Part shown: in pieces, positions 26,460 through 34,528 of the stretch
Layout: each line of letters opens with the position of its first letter
Position numbering within the stretch: the stretch's first letter is position 1
Assembly: GCF_050563535.1 (NCBI RefSeq)
Contig: NZ_JBNXUO010000010.1
Coordinates: 1 to 64,000 of the forward strand
Direction: 5' to 3'
DNA from: Falsiroseomonas sp050563535
GTDB lineage: Bacteria > Pseudomonadota > Alphaproteobacteria > Acetobacterales > Acetobacteraceae
Length of the DNA: 64,000 bases
The notes under the pieces: model-generated
Seen by the model: the letters and a program-made list of their open reading frames with translations, nothing else
Told to the model about the DNA's origin: nothing
The model's database searches: none
Program-made: the position numbers and the translations under genes

Positions 26460-27419
26460 TTATTGGCGCCCCGGCGCCGCGCCGAAGCGCGTCCAGCCCG
26501 GAACTTCGGCAGCAAGGTTCACTTCGCGCCACTTCGGGTGGCGGGGCGGGCGCAGGAAGGACTCGAAATTGGCGCCCAGCGCCTCGACGAAGCGCGCGAC
26601 CTTGCGGTGCCGCTCGGTCCCCGGCGGCCAGGCATAGACCGCCAGCACCGCGCCGACCGCCAGCGTGTCGATGCCCTCGGGCGGCACCAGGCCGGGATAG
26701 TCCTCCGGGCCGAGCCGCGCGGGCAGGTAGGTCTGCAGCAGGCCGGCATCGGCCGGCAGGGGCAGGAAGTGCAGGCCCTCGTCCGGCCGGATGCCGGAGA
26801 ACAGCCGCGCCGGCCGCCCGGCGACATAGACGAGGGCCGAGATCTCGCCCCGGCGCAGGCGGTCCAGCGCGGCGTCCTGGGTCGCGTTCTCCTCCTGCAC
26901 GCGGATGCCCAGCGCCTCGAGGATGAGGGAGGCGGTCATCGCCGTGCCGCTGCCGCGCAGGTCCACATTGACCCGGCGCCCCGCCAGGTCCTGCACGCGG
27001 GTGATGCCGGGGGCGGCGAGGATGTGCACCTCCTCGTCGTAGAGCTTGCAGACATACTGGATCAGCCGCTCCACCATCGGGAACAGCCTCTCGCGCCGTG
27101 CGAAGGCGAGCACGTCGGACTGGACGATCCCGAGGTCGACGCCGCGCAATACCATGATGTCCGCGATGTTCTGCACGCTGCCGCGGCCGAGCATGGCGAT
27201 GACGCGGAGCCTTTCGCTGTCGTCGAGCACGGCGGCGAGGTCGGCGGCGATGCGGATGTAGGTGCCGTCGATGCCGCCGGCCACGATGCCGACGGTGCCG
27301 GCATTGGCGCGCGCCGCCATGGCGTTCAGCGTCGTGACGCCGCCCTGCTGGGCGGCGGCGGGCAGGGAAGCGAGCGTGGCGGCGGCCGCGAGCAGGGCGC
27401 GGCGGGGCAGGGCGGTCAT
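26460..27419 (-). CDS. TAXI family TRAP-transporter solute-binding protein
   Basis: A 319-aa periplasmic receptor with a signal sequence (MTALPRRALLAAAATLAS, cleavage near AAA-Q). TAXI features are visible: VGIVAGGIDGTYIRIAADLAAVL at the mature N-terminus, GSVQNIADIMVLRGVDLGIVQSD, LAGRRVNVDLRGSGTA and a C-terminal PDEGLHFLPLP-like domain. TAXI receptors work with fused TRAP permeases (FlhA-like DctQM); none is in the window, so it is an orphan or uses a distant permease. GAGGA lies about 10 nt before the ATG. It is 14 bp downstream of the Sel1-tailed gene. Confidence 0.88.
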   Translation of the reverse strand: MTALPRRALLAAAATLASLPAAAQQGGVTTLNAMAARANAGTVGIVAGGIDGTYIRIAADLAAVLDDSERLRVIAMLGRGSVQNIADIMVLRGVDLGIVQSDVLAFARRERLFPMVERLIQYVCKLYDEEVHILAAPGITRVQDLAGRRVNVDLRGSGTAMTASLILEALGIRVQEENATQDAALDRLRRGEISALVYVAGRPARLFSGIRPDEGLHFLPLPADAGLLQTYLPARLGPEDYPGLVPPEGIDTLAVGAVLAVYAWPPGTERHRKVARFVEALGANFESFLRPPRHPKWREVNLAAEVPGWTRFGAAPGRQ

Positions 27420-27433
27420 CGGCTCGGTCCTCG

Positions 27434-28783
27434 TCAGTTCACGCCGAGTTCCGCGGCGCGGCGGTACCACAGCGCCGCCTCGGCTGGGTCGGGCCGGATG
27501 CCGCGCACGCCGAGGCCGGCCAGCACCGCGGGGTCGTAGCTGCGGGCGAGGGCGCGCGCGGCCTCGCCGCTGCCGCCTTCCGCCGCGCGGCGGAACATCA
27601 GCCGCGCGCCGGAGACATCGCCGCGCGCGAGCATCTCCTCGCCCCGCGTCAGCAGCACGCGGAGCAGCGCCGCATCCTGCGCCGGCCGCCGCGGCGCGGG
27701 CGCCGCCGCGGCCGTGGCGGTTGGCGCGGATGTGGTGGGGGCGGGCGCCGTTGCCGCGCCAGGGCGCGCCGGTTCGGGCGAGGGCATCGGCGAGGCGACA
27801 ATGGGCGCAGGCGGCGCGACCGGAGGCGTCTCGCGCGCGAGGTCGCCGCGGCGCGGCGCGTCGGGTTCCGGCACTGGCAGCGCCGGCGTGGCTACGACGG
27901 GCGCAGGCGGCGTGACGGCCGGCGTCTCGCGCGCGAGGTCGCCGAGGCGCGGCGCGTCGGGCTCGGGCACCGGTGCGGTCGGCGTGGCGGCCTCGGGCGG
28001 CGTGTCGCCAGTGCCGCCCCCGGCGGCAGCGGCCGCCCCGGCCGGTGCCGCGCCCGGGGACGCCTCGGCCCCGGTGGCATCCGCCTGCGCCGGGTCCTTG
28101 GGCTCGCCCGGGGCCGCGGCCTCGGCGGGGCGCATCCCGGCCAGGCCCTCGATCGGCATCGACAACAGCGCGATGGGGCTGCCGGCGCGCGGCGCCGCCG
28201 GCGCATCCTCCTCCCCCGGCGCGCGCAGCATCACCACGCCGGCGAGCGCGACCGCCAGCGCGGATGCCGCGCCGAGGCCCTGGCGGAGGTGCCGCATGCG
28301 CGTCCGTCCCTGCCGCCGCAACTCGGCCGCGGAGGCCAGCGGCACCTCCACCGGCGTGGTCGTCAGCGCGCGCGCCACCGCGGGAAGCCAGGCCCCCCCC
28401 GCCGGAAGGTCGAGCGGCGCGCGCGCCGCGAAGGCGGCCTCGATCACCGCGCCGATCCGCGGCAGTTCCGCCTCCGTCAGGCCGAGATGCAGGACCGGCA
28501 GATGCCCGGGGAAGATGCAGCCGAACCGCGCCAGGTCGAGCCGCCGCCGGACCCGCGCCGCCGTCGCCTCCACCTCGTCACGGTCGAGCGGCGGCGCGCC
28601 GGCCGGCAGCACATCGACCAGGGCGAGGCCGAAGGTCGGGTTCAGCAGCGCCACCCGGCGTTCGGGCGGGCGCGACGACTCGGCCAGGGCCACCAGCGCG
28701 GCGCCCGGCAGCACCGTCCAGCCCGGCGGCATCGAGGACGGCCCCGGGCGCATTCCCTCGATCGGGCAAGGCACGTCGAGCAT
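27434..28783 (-). CDS. Membrane-anchored protein with a Pro/Ala-rich linker and Sel1/TPR-like tail
   Basis: A 449-aa protein of unknown function. The N-terminal ~170 residues form a cytoplasmic domain (MLDVPCPIEGMRPG, then ALLNPTFGLALVDVLP). One membrane span follows (ASALAVALAGVVMLRA, near residue 185). A long Pro/Ala/Glu linker contains two near-identical 32-residue units with the core PEPDAPRxGDLARETP. The C-terminus LARGDVSGARLMFRRAAEGG and AEAALWYRRAAELGV is Sel1/TPR-like. Similar tails occur in envelope and cell-cycle proteins. AGGGGG precedes the ATG at 28783. Its place at the head of a receptor/oxoprolinase operon is unexplained. Confidence 0.7.
   Translation of the reverse strand: MLDVPCPIEGMRPGPSSMPPGWTVLPGAALVALAESSRPPERRVALLNPTFGLALVDVLPAGAPPLDRDEVEATAARVRRRLDLARFGCIFPGHLPVLHLGLTEAELPRIGAVIEAAFAARAPLDLPAGGAWLPAVARALTTTPVEVPLASAAELRRQGRTRMRHLRQGLGAASALAVALAGVVMLRAPGEEDAPAAPRAGSPIALLSMPIEGLAGMRPAEAAAPGEPKDPAQADATGAEASPGAAPAGAAAAAGGGTGDTPPEAATPTAPVPEPDAPRLGDLARETPAVTPPAPVVATPALPVPEPDAPRRGDLARETPPVAPPAPIVASPMPSPEPARPGAATAPAPTTSAPTATAAAAPAPRRPAQDAALLRVLLTRGEEMLARGDVSGARLMFRRAAEGGSGEAARALARSYDPAVLAGLGVRGIRPDPAEAALWYRRAAELGVN
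27801..27970. repeat. Two 74-bp direct repeats at 96-bp spacing inside the Sel1-tailed gene
   Basis: 27801-27874 and 27897-27970 are near-identical, differing at only a few positions, and are offset by 96 bp (32 codons), so the reading frame is kept. They encode the repeated Pro/Glu/Arg linker unit. In-frame spacing suggests unit duplication under coding selection. Confidence 0.75.
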
Positions 28784-28830
28784 GCAACGCCCCCTTCCCG
28801 GAATCCAAGCCGGGCATCGCCGACAACCAT

Positions 28831-28844
28831 CATTGTATACGATG
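28831..28844. promoter_or_regulatory. GntR (FCD)-type operator palindrome overlapping a -10-like box
   Basis: The 14-bp site CATTGTATACGATG is symmetric at 12 of 14 positions around GTATAC and fits the ATnGTATACnAT form known for FCD-subfamily GntR regulators. On the minus strand it contains TATACAAT, a strong -10-like sequence, about 45 nt before the ATG at 28783. A TTGACG at 28867-28862 is too far away (22-24 bp) to be a normal -35. Repression of the operon starting with the Sel1-tailed gene is the simplest reading. Confidence 0.5.
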
Positions 28845-28887
28845 GCGCCGTGGCCGGGTTCCGTCAACGCCGGCGCGACGCCGCCGG

Positions 28888-30459
28888 TCAGCGCGTTGCG
28901 CGGATCGTCGTGGCGAAGGTGTAGCCGTCGCCACGGGGGGTGATCGTCAGCCCGCGGCGGACGCCGTAGGTGGCGCGCAGCGCGAAGATCGGCAGGATGG
29001 CGTTGTCCTCCATCGCGATGCGCGCGGCGATGCCGGACAGGCGGTCGCGCTCGGCCTCGTCGAAGGCGGAATCCACCCGGTCCAGCGCCGCATCGAAGGC
29101 CGGGTTGGAATAGCGCCCGCGGTTCAGCGACCCCGCGCCGCGCACCGGATCGCGCGTGCGGAGGATGGTCGTCATGCTCTCGCTCCCGACGCCGGTGGAG
29201 GAGGCGAAGATCGCCAGGAAGGCGGTGAATTCCGGGTCCATCCCCTGCGCCCCGTTGGCACGCCGGAAGAAGACGGAGGAGGGCAGCGCCTCCACCGTGG
29301 TGCGGATGCCGACCGCGGTGAACATCTGCGCCACCGCCTGGCAGGTCCGCGCATCCCCCGCGAAGCGGTCATTGGTGCACTGGATCGTCAGGTTGAAGCC
29401 GTTCGGATGCCCGGCTTCCGCCAGCAGGGCGCGGGCCCGCGCCGGGTCGAAGGGCGGGATGCCGAGCGAGGGCTCATGCCCGATGAAGCCGCGCGCGGCG
29501 AACTGGCCGATCGGCTCCGCCCCGCCTTCCATCGCGCGTTCCGCCAGCGCCGCGCGGTTGATCGCCAGGTTCATCGCCTGGCGGATGCGCGGGTCGCGGA
29601 TCGGGTTGCGGTCCAGCGGCTGGCCATCGGCGCCGGTGGCGAAGGCCACGCGGTCCCGGTGGTGGTCGAGATACATATAGAGCGTGAACAGCCCGGTCGT
29701 GCCGACGAGCTGGCTGCGCTCGCTCTCTCGCACGCGGGCGTAGAGCGAGGGCGGCACCTGGTCGATCACGTCCACGTCGCCCGCCAGCAGCGCCGCCACC
29801 CGCGCGCTGTCGTTGCCGATGAAGCGGAAGGACACGCGCTGCCAGGGCTCCGGCTCCCGCCAGTGCGACGCGGCGCGTTCGATCACCACCTCCTGCCCCG
29901 GGCTGAGCCGCACCCAGCGATAGGGGCCGGTGCCCATGGCAGCGCGGCCGCCGTTGAAATCCGCCTCCGTCGCGCCTTCGGCCCCGCGGGCGGAGACGAT
30001 GGCGACCACGGCCATCTGGTGCGGCAGCAGCGGCGCCGGGCCGCGGGTGCGGACCAGGACGGTGCGGGCGTCCTTCGCCTCCACGCTCTCCACGTTGCGG
30101 GTCTGGGCGATGAAGGTGCGGATGCCGGTGACGTCGCGCGCGCGGCGGACGGAGAAGACCACGTCCTCCGCCGTCACCGGCGTGCCGTCGTGGAAGCGCA
30201 GCCCTTCGCGCAGGGTGAATTCCCAGGTGGTGTCGTCGATGGCGCGCCAGGAGGTCGCCGCCCCCGGCAGCAGGCGCATGAAGGGATCCTGGAGTGCCAG
30301 GGGTTCCCAGACATGCAGCTGGACGTTGCGGTTCGGCGTGTAGTTCAGGTGCGGGTCGGCGCCATCCACCGCCGCCTTGAAGCCGATCCGCAATTCCTGT
30401 GCCGGGGCCTGGGCGGCGATCCCGGACAGCATCAGGGCGGCGAGCAGGCGCGTCTTCAT
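28888..30459 (-). CDS. ABC transporter substrate-binding protein, family 5 (orphan)
   Basis: A 523-aa periplasmic receptor with a short Sec signal (MKTRLLAALMLSG, cleavage near APA-Q). Typical blocks are WEFTLREGLRFHDGTPVTAEDVVFS, MGTGPYRWVRLSPGQ and IRQAMNLAINRAAL. No permease or ATPase adjoins it. The nearest set (17030-20902) already has its own receptor, and a 104-bp gap with an operator separates the two. Upstream on the same strand are an AbgB-like amidohydrolase and two M28-fold genes, suggesting a peptide or acylated amino acid ligand, which is inference. A small palindrome at 30481-30493 lies just upstream. Confidence 0.9.
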   Translation of the reverse strand: MKTRLLAALMLSGIAAQAPAQELRIGFKAAVDGADPHLNYTPNRNVQLHVWEPLALQDPFMRLLPGAATSWRAIDDTTWEFTLREGLRFHDGTPVTAEDVVFSVRRARDVTGIRTFIAQTRNVESVEAKDARTVLVRTRGPAPLLPHQMAVVAIVSARGAEGATEADFNGGRAAMGTGPYRWVRLSPGQEVVIERAASHWREPEPWQRVSFRFIGNDSARVAALLAGDVDVIDQVPPSLYARVRESERSQLVGTTGLFTLYMYLDHHRDRVAFATGADGQPLDRNPIRDPRIRQAMNLAINRAALAERAMEGGAEPIGQFAARGFIGHEPSLGIPPFDPARARALLAEAGHPNGFNLTIQCTNDRFAGDARTCQAVAQMFTAVGIRTTVEALPSSVFFRRANGAQGMDPEFTAFLAIFASSTGVGSESMTTILRTRDPVRGAGSLNRGRYSNPAFDAALDRVDSAFDEAERDRLSGIAARIAMEDNAILPIFALRATYGVRRGLTITPRGDGYTFATTIRATR

Positions 30460-30538
30460 CCCGGCACTCCCGGCGGAGTTTCACGCAGCGTGACGCGGCG
30501 GCGGCGGTCCCGCAAGCGGGCATCACCGCCCGCGCCCC

Positions 30539-31972
30539 TCACTCCGCGAGCGACATGCCGAGCGCAGGCTTCGCGTCCGGCGGCAGCGGGCTCTGATACG
30601 GCCTGCCGCCGGTGCGCGCCTGGTGGTCGGCCCTGGCGCGGGCGATCAGGTCGGGGTGCAGCAGGGCATCCACCGCCGTCCCCGCCATCACCTTCGCCAC
30701 ATGCACCATCCCCGTATGCGCCGCCGCGTTCTTCCCCTGCGCCACCACCTGCCAGGAATGGCCCGGCGTGCCGATGGCGTAGGTCGCGCCGCGGGCCTGC
30801 ACGGTCGGCACCTTCCACGACACGTCGCCCACATCGGTCGACCCGTTCATCCCCGCGCCCTTGGCGCCAAGCGGCACGATGGCGTCGCAGAGCGACTTGC
30901 CCCTCTCCGGCACGACACCCTGCCGGCGGTAGGTGGACAGGATGTCCTCCTCGCTCAGCGTCTTCTGGATCTCGGCGGCGAAGGCCCGGTCCGCGTCGGT
31001 GAAGGGGGGCGGGCCGAGGCGCATGAAGTTGTCGTGCATCGCCGCTTCGAGCGGGGTGTTGCCCAGCAGGTTGGACACGGCGGAGATCACCTGCGTGGTC
31101 ACGGTCGTCTCCGTCATCAGCGCCGCGCCGTCGGCGATCTTCCGCACCCGCGCGACCAGGCCGTTCAGCTCCTGCAGGTTCCGCGCGCGGATCAGGTAGC
31201 GGACCTTCGTGCGGGACTGCACGACATTCGGCGCGATGCCGCCGGCATCGAGATAGGCGTAGTGGATGCGCGCATCCGACGGCATGTGCTCGCGCATGTA
31301 GTTCACGCCGACATTCATCAGCTCCACCGCATCCAGCGCGGAACGGCCGAGATGCGGGCTGCTCGCGGCATGGGCCGCGCGGCCGGCGAAGCTGAAGTCG
31401 ATGCGGGTGTTCGCCAGCGACACCGGCTCGTTCACGCCGGAGAAGGCGGCGGGGTGCCAGGAGATGGCGATGTCCACGTCGTCGAAGGCGCCCGCGCGCA
31501 CCATGAAGCCCTTGGCCGCCCCCCCTTCCTCGGCCGGGCAGCCGTAGTAGCGCACGCGGCCCGGCAGCCCGTTGGCCTTCAGCCAGTCCTTCACCGCCGC
31601 CGCCGCCAGCAGCGACCCGGCGCCGAGCAGGTTGTGGCCGCAGCCATGGCCGTTGCCGTCGCCGGGGACCGGCCGCTTCTCCGCCACCCCCGCTTCCTGC
31701 GCGAGGCCCGGCAGCGCGTCGTATTCGCCGAGGATGGCGATGACCGGCCCACCCTCGCCGGCTTCGCCCATCACCGCGGTCGGGATGTCGGCCACGTTGC
31801 GCGTCACGCGGAAGCCCTCGGCTTCCAGCATCGCCACATGCTCGGCCGCCGACCGGTGCTCGGCATAGCAGAGTTCCGGCGTGCCCCAGACCTTGTCGCT
31901 GAGCGCGGCATAGGCGTCCCGCCTCTCGTCCACCAGGCGCCAGACCTGTTCGTCGTTGCGCATGTCCGTCAT
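30539..31972 (-). CDS. M20 family amidohydrolase, AbgB-like
   Basis: A 477-aa zinc-dependent amidohydrolase resembling the p-aminobenzoyl-glutamate hydrolase subunit B (AbgB, about 481 aa). Metal ligands are visible in GDGNGHGCGHNLLGAG (His-Cys-Gly-His type), CPAEEGGAAKGFM (catalytic Glu pair) and the dimerisation-domain segment SFAGRAAHAASSPHLGRSALDA. The C-terminal TDVGDVSWKVPT is typical of the AbgB clade. No AbgA partner is present; several AbgB-like proteins act alone on N-acyl or peptide substrates. It ends 79 bp before the orphan receptor. Confidence 0.9.
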   Translation of the reverse strand: MTDMRNDEQVWRLVDERRDAYAALSDKVWGTPELCYAEHRSAAEHVAMLEAEGFRVTRNVADIPTAVMGEAGEGGPVIAILGEYDALPGLAQEAGVAEKRPVPGDGNGHGCGHNLLGAGSLLAAAAVKDWLKANGLPGRVRYYGCPAEEGGAAKGFMVRAGAFDDVDIAISWHPAAFSGVNEPVSLANTRIDFSFAGRAAHAASSPHLGRSALDAVELMNVGVNYMREHMPSDARIHYAYLDAGGIAPNVVQSRTKVRYLIRARNLQELNGLVARVRKIADGAALMTETTVTTQVISAVSNLLGNTPLEAAMHDNFMRLGPPPFTDADRAFAAEIQKTLSEEDILSTYRRQGVVPERGKSLCDAIVPLGAKGAGMNGSTDVGDVSWKVPTVQARGATYAIGTPGHSWQVVAQGKNAAAHTGMVHVAKVMAGTAVDALLHPDLIARARADHQARTGGRPYQSPLPPDAKPALGMSLAE

Positions 31973-31975
31973 TCC

Positions 31976-32734
31976 CTACAGCCGGCCGCCATTCACCGGC
32001 AGCACATGTCCCGTGATGAGCTTCGCATGGTCCGAAGCGAGGAAGACGACGCCGTCGGCGATGTCGTCGGGCTCGCCCAGGCGGCGCAGCGCGATGGTGT
32101 TCAGCACCGCCTGCCGCTCCGCCTCCGGCCGCGCCTGCCACAGCGTCATCCTGTCGGGCGTGCTGTACTGCAGCCCCGGCGCCACGCTGTTGACGGTGAT
32201 GCCGTGCGGCCCGAGTTCCGCGGCGAGCTGCTTCGTCAGCCCGACCAGCCCGTGCTTCGCCGCCGTGTAGGCCTGGATGCCGGTGCGGGAGGCCTGGAGC
32301 CCGGCGGTGGAGGAGATGGTGACGATCCGCCCCCGCCCCGCGCGCCGCATCCCGCCCGCCGCGGCGCGGCACAGCGCGAAGGCAGCGTTGAGGTTCACCG
32401 CCAGGATCGCGTCCCAGGCCTCGTCCGTCGCGTCCTCGATCCGGGCGAAGGCGCGGCCGAGCGTGCCACCGGCATTGTGCACCAGCACGTCGAGCGGGCC
32501 GCCGGCCGCGGCCTCCACCCCGGCGATCCAGGCGCCCGCCGCCGCGCGGTCGGCCAGGTCCACCACCGCGGTCTCGATGGTGGTGCCGGCCCGCGCCTCC
32601 TCCAGCCCCGCCGCGTCCAGGTCGCAGCTGAAGACCCGCGCGCCGAGCGCCGCGAAGCGGCGGGAGATGGCGCGGCCGAAGCCGATGGCGCCGCCGCTGA
32701 CCGCGACCGCCCGGCCGTCGAAGCGGATGTTCAT
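31976..32734 (-). CDS. Short-chain dehydrogenase/reductase
   Basis: A 252-aa classical SDR: NAD(P) loop SGGAIGFGRAISRRFA (a variant of TGxxxGxG), acidic CDLD after the second strand, VHNAGGTLG in place of the usual NNAG, active-site Ser in ISSTAG and YTAAKHG with the Tyr-Lys pair, and NGGRL at the C-terminus. It oxidises or reduces an alcohol/ketone with a nicotinamide cofactor, substrate unknown. It overlaps the M28-like gene by ATGA and starts the M20 gene's upstream context (3-bp gap), so the M28-SDR-M20 genes are one transcription unit. Confidence 0.9.
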   Translation of the reverse strand: MNIRFDGRAVAVSGGAIGFGRAISRRFAALGARVFSCDLDAAGLEEARAGTTIETAVVDLADRAAAGAWIAGVEAAAGGPLDVLVHNAGGTLGRAFARIEDATDEAWDAILAVNLNAAFALCRAAAGGMRRAGRGRIVTISSTAGLQASRTGIQAYTAAKHGLVGLTKQLAAELGPHGITVNSVAPGLQYSTPDRMTLWQARPEAERQAVLNTIALRRLGEPDDIADGVVFLASDHAKLITGHVLPVNGGRL

Positions 32735-34434
32735 GCCGCCAGCGCCGCACGGGCGGCGCCGAGCGCCGCGGCGGCTTCGCGGATTGCGTGGGCCACGCGG
32801 TTGCGCGCGCGCAGCGCGTCCACCGCCGCGTGTCTCTCCGCATCCGTCCCGGCCGGGGTGGCGGCGAGGTCGCGGAGCGGCTGCAGCGCCGCCCAGGCCG
32901 GCAGCGGCAGCGCGGCCGTGTGCAGGAAGCGGTCGCCCAGCGCGTAGTCCACCGGCACCAGCGCGCGCGACGCCCGCATCAGCGCCGCATCCGCCGCCCT
33001 CGCCGAGGCTTCCGGCACCTCGGCGGCGGCCGGGATGGCGGCGGCCAGCGCGTGCAGCGCCTCGGCCTTCGCCACCAGCTCCCCGATCGGGAAGCGCCCG
33101 TCGAGCGGGGCGGCCAGCGCCTTCAGCTCCGCCACCAGCGCCGCCGCCGTCGCGGCGTGGTCGAGCGGCAGGACCGTGGAGGAGAGCAGCCGCCAGCAGA
33201 CCGCCAGCAGCACGCGCGTGTCGCGCACCAGGTTGGCCTCGTCCACCTTGTCGATCAGGTCGTGCGGCGTGTGCCACCACCAGCCCAGCGCGTTGCGCGC
33301 CTGCGCATGCTTCGCCGGCTGTTCGCTGATCGACCCCAGCATCGACGGCACGCCGATGCCGACGAAGCTCTCGTCGGAATTGCGCGCCTTGCGCTTGCCC
33401 GCATAGGCCTGGCCGGTGACCGCCTGCACCGCTTCCGCCGCGAGGTGGCGAAGCTCCGTCATCGCCGCGGCGTTCTCCAGCACCGTCGCGCCGGCGCCGC
33501 CCAAGCTGTCCACGTTGACATGGGCGGCGCAGCGCCGGTCCAGCTCGTCCCAATGCGCATCGGCGTACCAGGCGGAGCCGGAATAGCGGCCATGCGAATG
33601 GCCGGACCAGAAGCAGATGCGGAAGCCCCGCCGCAGCGCGGAGCGACGCTGTGCCACCAGCCGCGCCACCTCCATCATCCCGGCATTGGCCGAGCCGTTG
33701 TCCATCACGCCGAAATACCAGGTGTCGTGGTGGCCCGACATCAGCACGAAGGGCGCATCCGGCCCGTCCGGGGCGTCCAGGTCGCAGACCAGGATCGGCG
33801 TCCTGCGCCAGCCCGTGTCGACCTCGGCATGCAGGGTCACCACCGGGGACCCACCGGCCTTCAGCGCATCGCGGATTGCGCCGCCATCGGCGTCGTCCAC
33901 GCTGCACACCACGGTCCGCGGCAGGTCGTCCAGCGTGCTCGTGCCCGGGCTGCCCCAGACGGGGGAGATGCACATCTCGTGGATGTGCCCGTGGTGGCTG
34001 ATGTGCAGCTGCCCCGCCGCCCCCGCCCGCGATGCCCGCTGCGCTACGGCGGGCGTGGCCATGCCTTCCACCAGCACGATGCGGCCGGCGACATCCGTGC
34101 GCGCGAAATCCGCTTCCGTCCCGTGGCCGATATAGACCGGCACGCCCGAGAGCCCGCCGGCCGGCGAGGGTTGGGAGAAGGACTGCGTGATGGCGGTGAC
34201 CGCCTTGCCGTCCACGCTCACCCCCGCCTTTCCGGGCAGGCTGATGAAGGCGTCGTGCAGCAGCACCTGCGTGCGGTAGCCGTACTCCCGCATCCGCCCC
34301 TCGACGAAGCCGAGCGCCTCCCGCTCCTCCGCCGTGCCGGACAGCTTCACCCAGCGCGCAATCTCGCGCAGGTTCGCCATCATCCCGGGCCCGCTGACGG
34401 CGGCGGCGAGGCTGTCGGGCAGGGCGTCGGTCAT
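32731..34434 (-). CDS. M28-fold protein (aminopeptidase-like) lacking the catalytic Glu-Glu
   Basis: A 567-aa cytoplasmic protein with an M28 peptidase layout and an apparent PA-like insert. Metal-site residues seen are GHHDTW (His235/236, Asp237), MDNGSA (Asp245), NVDSLGG (Asp309) and WWHTPHD (His388). Where M28 enzymes have Glu-Glu (general base plus ligand) the segment is GHSHGRYSGS (278-287), with no acidic residue. The second M28 gene upstream shares this change. AGGAAGGA precedes the ATG at 34434. It may be a variant hydrolase with altered metal chemistry or a non-catalytic binding protein. Confidence 0.82.
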   Translation of the reverse strand: MTDALPDSLAAAVSGPGMMANLREIARWVKLSGTAEEREALGFVEGRMREYGYRTQVLLHDAFISLPGKAGVSVDGKAVTAITQSFSQPSPAGGLSGVPVYIGHGTEADFARTDVAGRIVLVEGMATPAVAQRASRAGAAGQLHISHHGHIHEMCISPVWGSPGTSTLDDLPRTVVCSVDDADGGAIRDALKAGGSPVVTLHAEVDTGWRRTPILVCDLDAPDGPDAPFVLMSGHHDTWYFGVMDNGSANAGMMEVARLVAQRRSALRRGFRICFWSGHSHGRYSGSAWYADAHWDELDRRCAAHVNVDSLGGAGATVLENAAAMTELRHLAAEAVQAVTGQAYAGKRKARNSDESFVGIGVPSMLGSISEQPAKHAQARNALGWWWHTPHDLIDKVDEANLVRDTRVLLAVCWRLLSSTVLPLDHAATAAALVAELKALAAPLDGRFPIGELVAKAEALHALAAAIPAAAEVPEASARAADAALMRASRALVPVDYALGDRFLHTAALPLPAWAALQPLRDLAATPAGTDAERHAAVDALRARNRVAHAIREAAAALGAARAALAA

Positions 34435-34528
34435 CGGGGTTCCTTCCTGGGTCGGGCGGGCGGCGGCGGGCCGGATGCGGCGATGCTGCACGCCCGCGCC
34501 GCCGCCGTGAAGATGCCGCCCGGCCGGT

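Noticed and set aside
20916..27539. Very long open frame on the plus strand (over 2200 codons) antisense to the transporter/oxoprolinase operon
   Set aside because: GC-rich codon bias removes stops from the antisense frame. Its translation is His/Arg/Gln-rich with no domain, while the minus strand carries clear families throughout.
28862..28867. TTGACG as -35 for the TATACAAT box
   Set aside because: The spacing of 22-24 bp is outside the workable range for a housekeeping promoter.
30481..30493. TCACGC-A-GCGTGA palindrome upstream of the orphan receptor as an operator
   Set aside because: Only 6-bp arms in GC-rich DNA, and no matching promoter elements; chance is too likely to list it as a feature.
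30509..30520. CCCGCAAGCGGG hairpin as terminator of the M20 gene
   Set aside because: A 2-nt loop is too tight and no T run follows.
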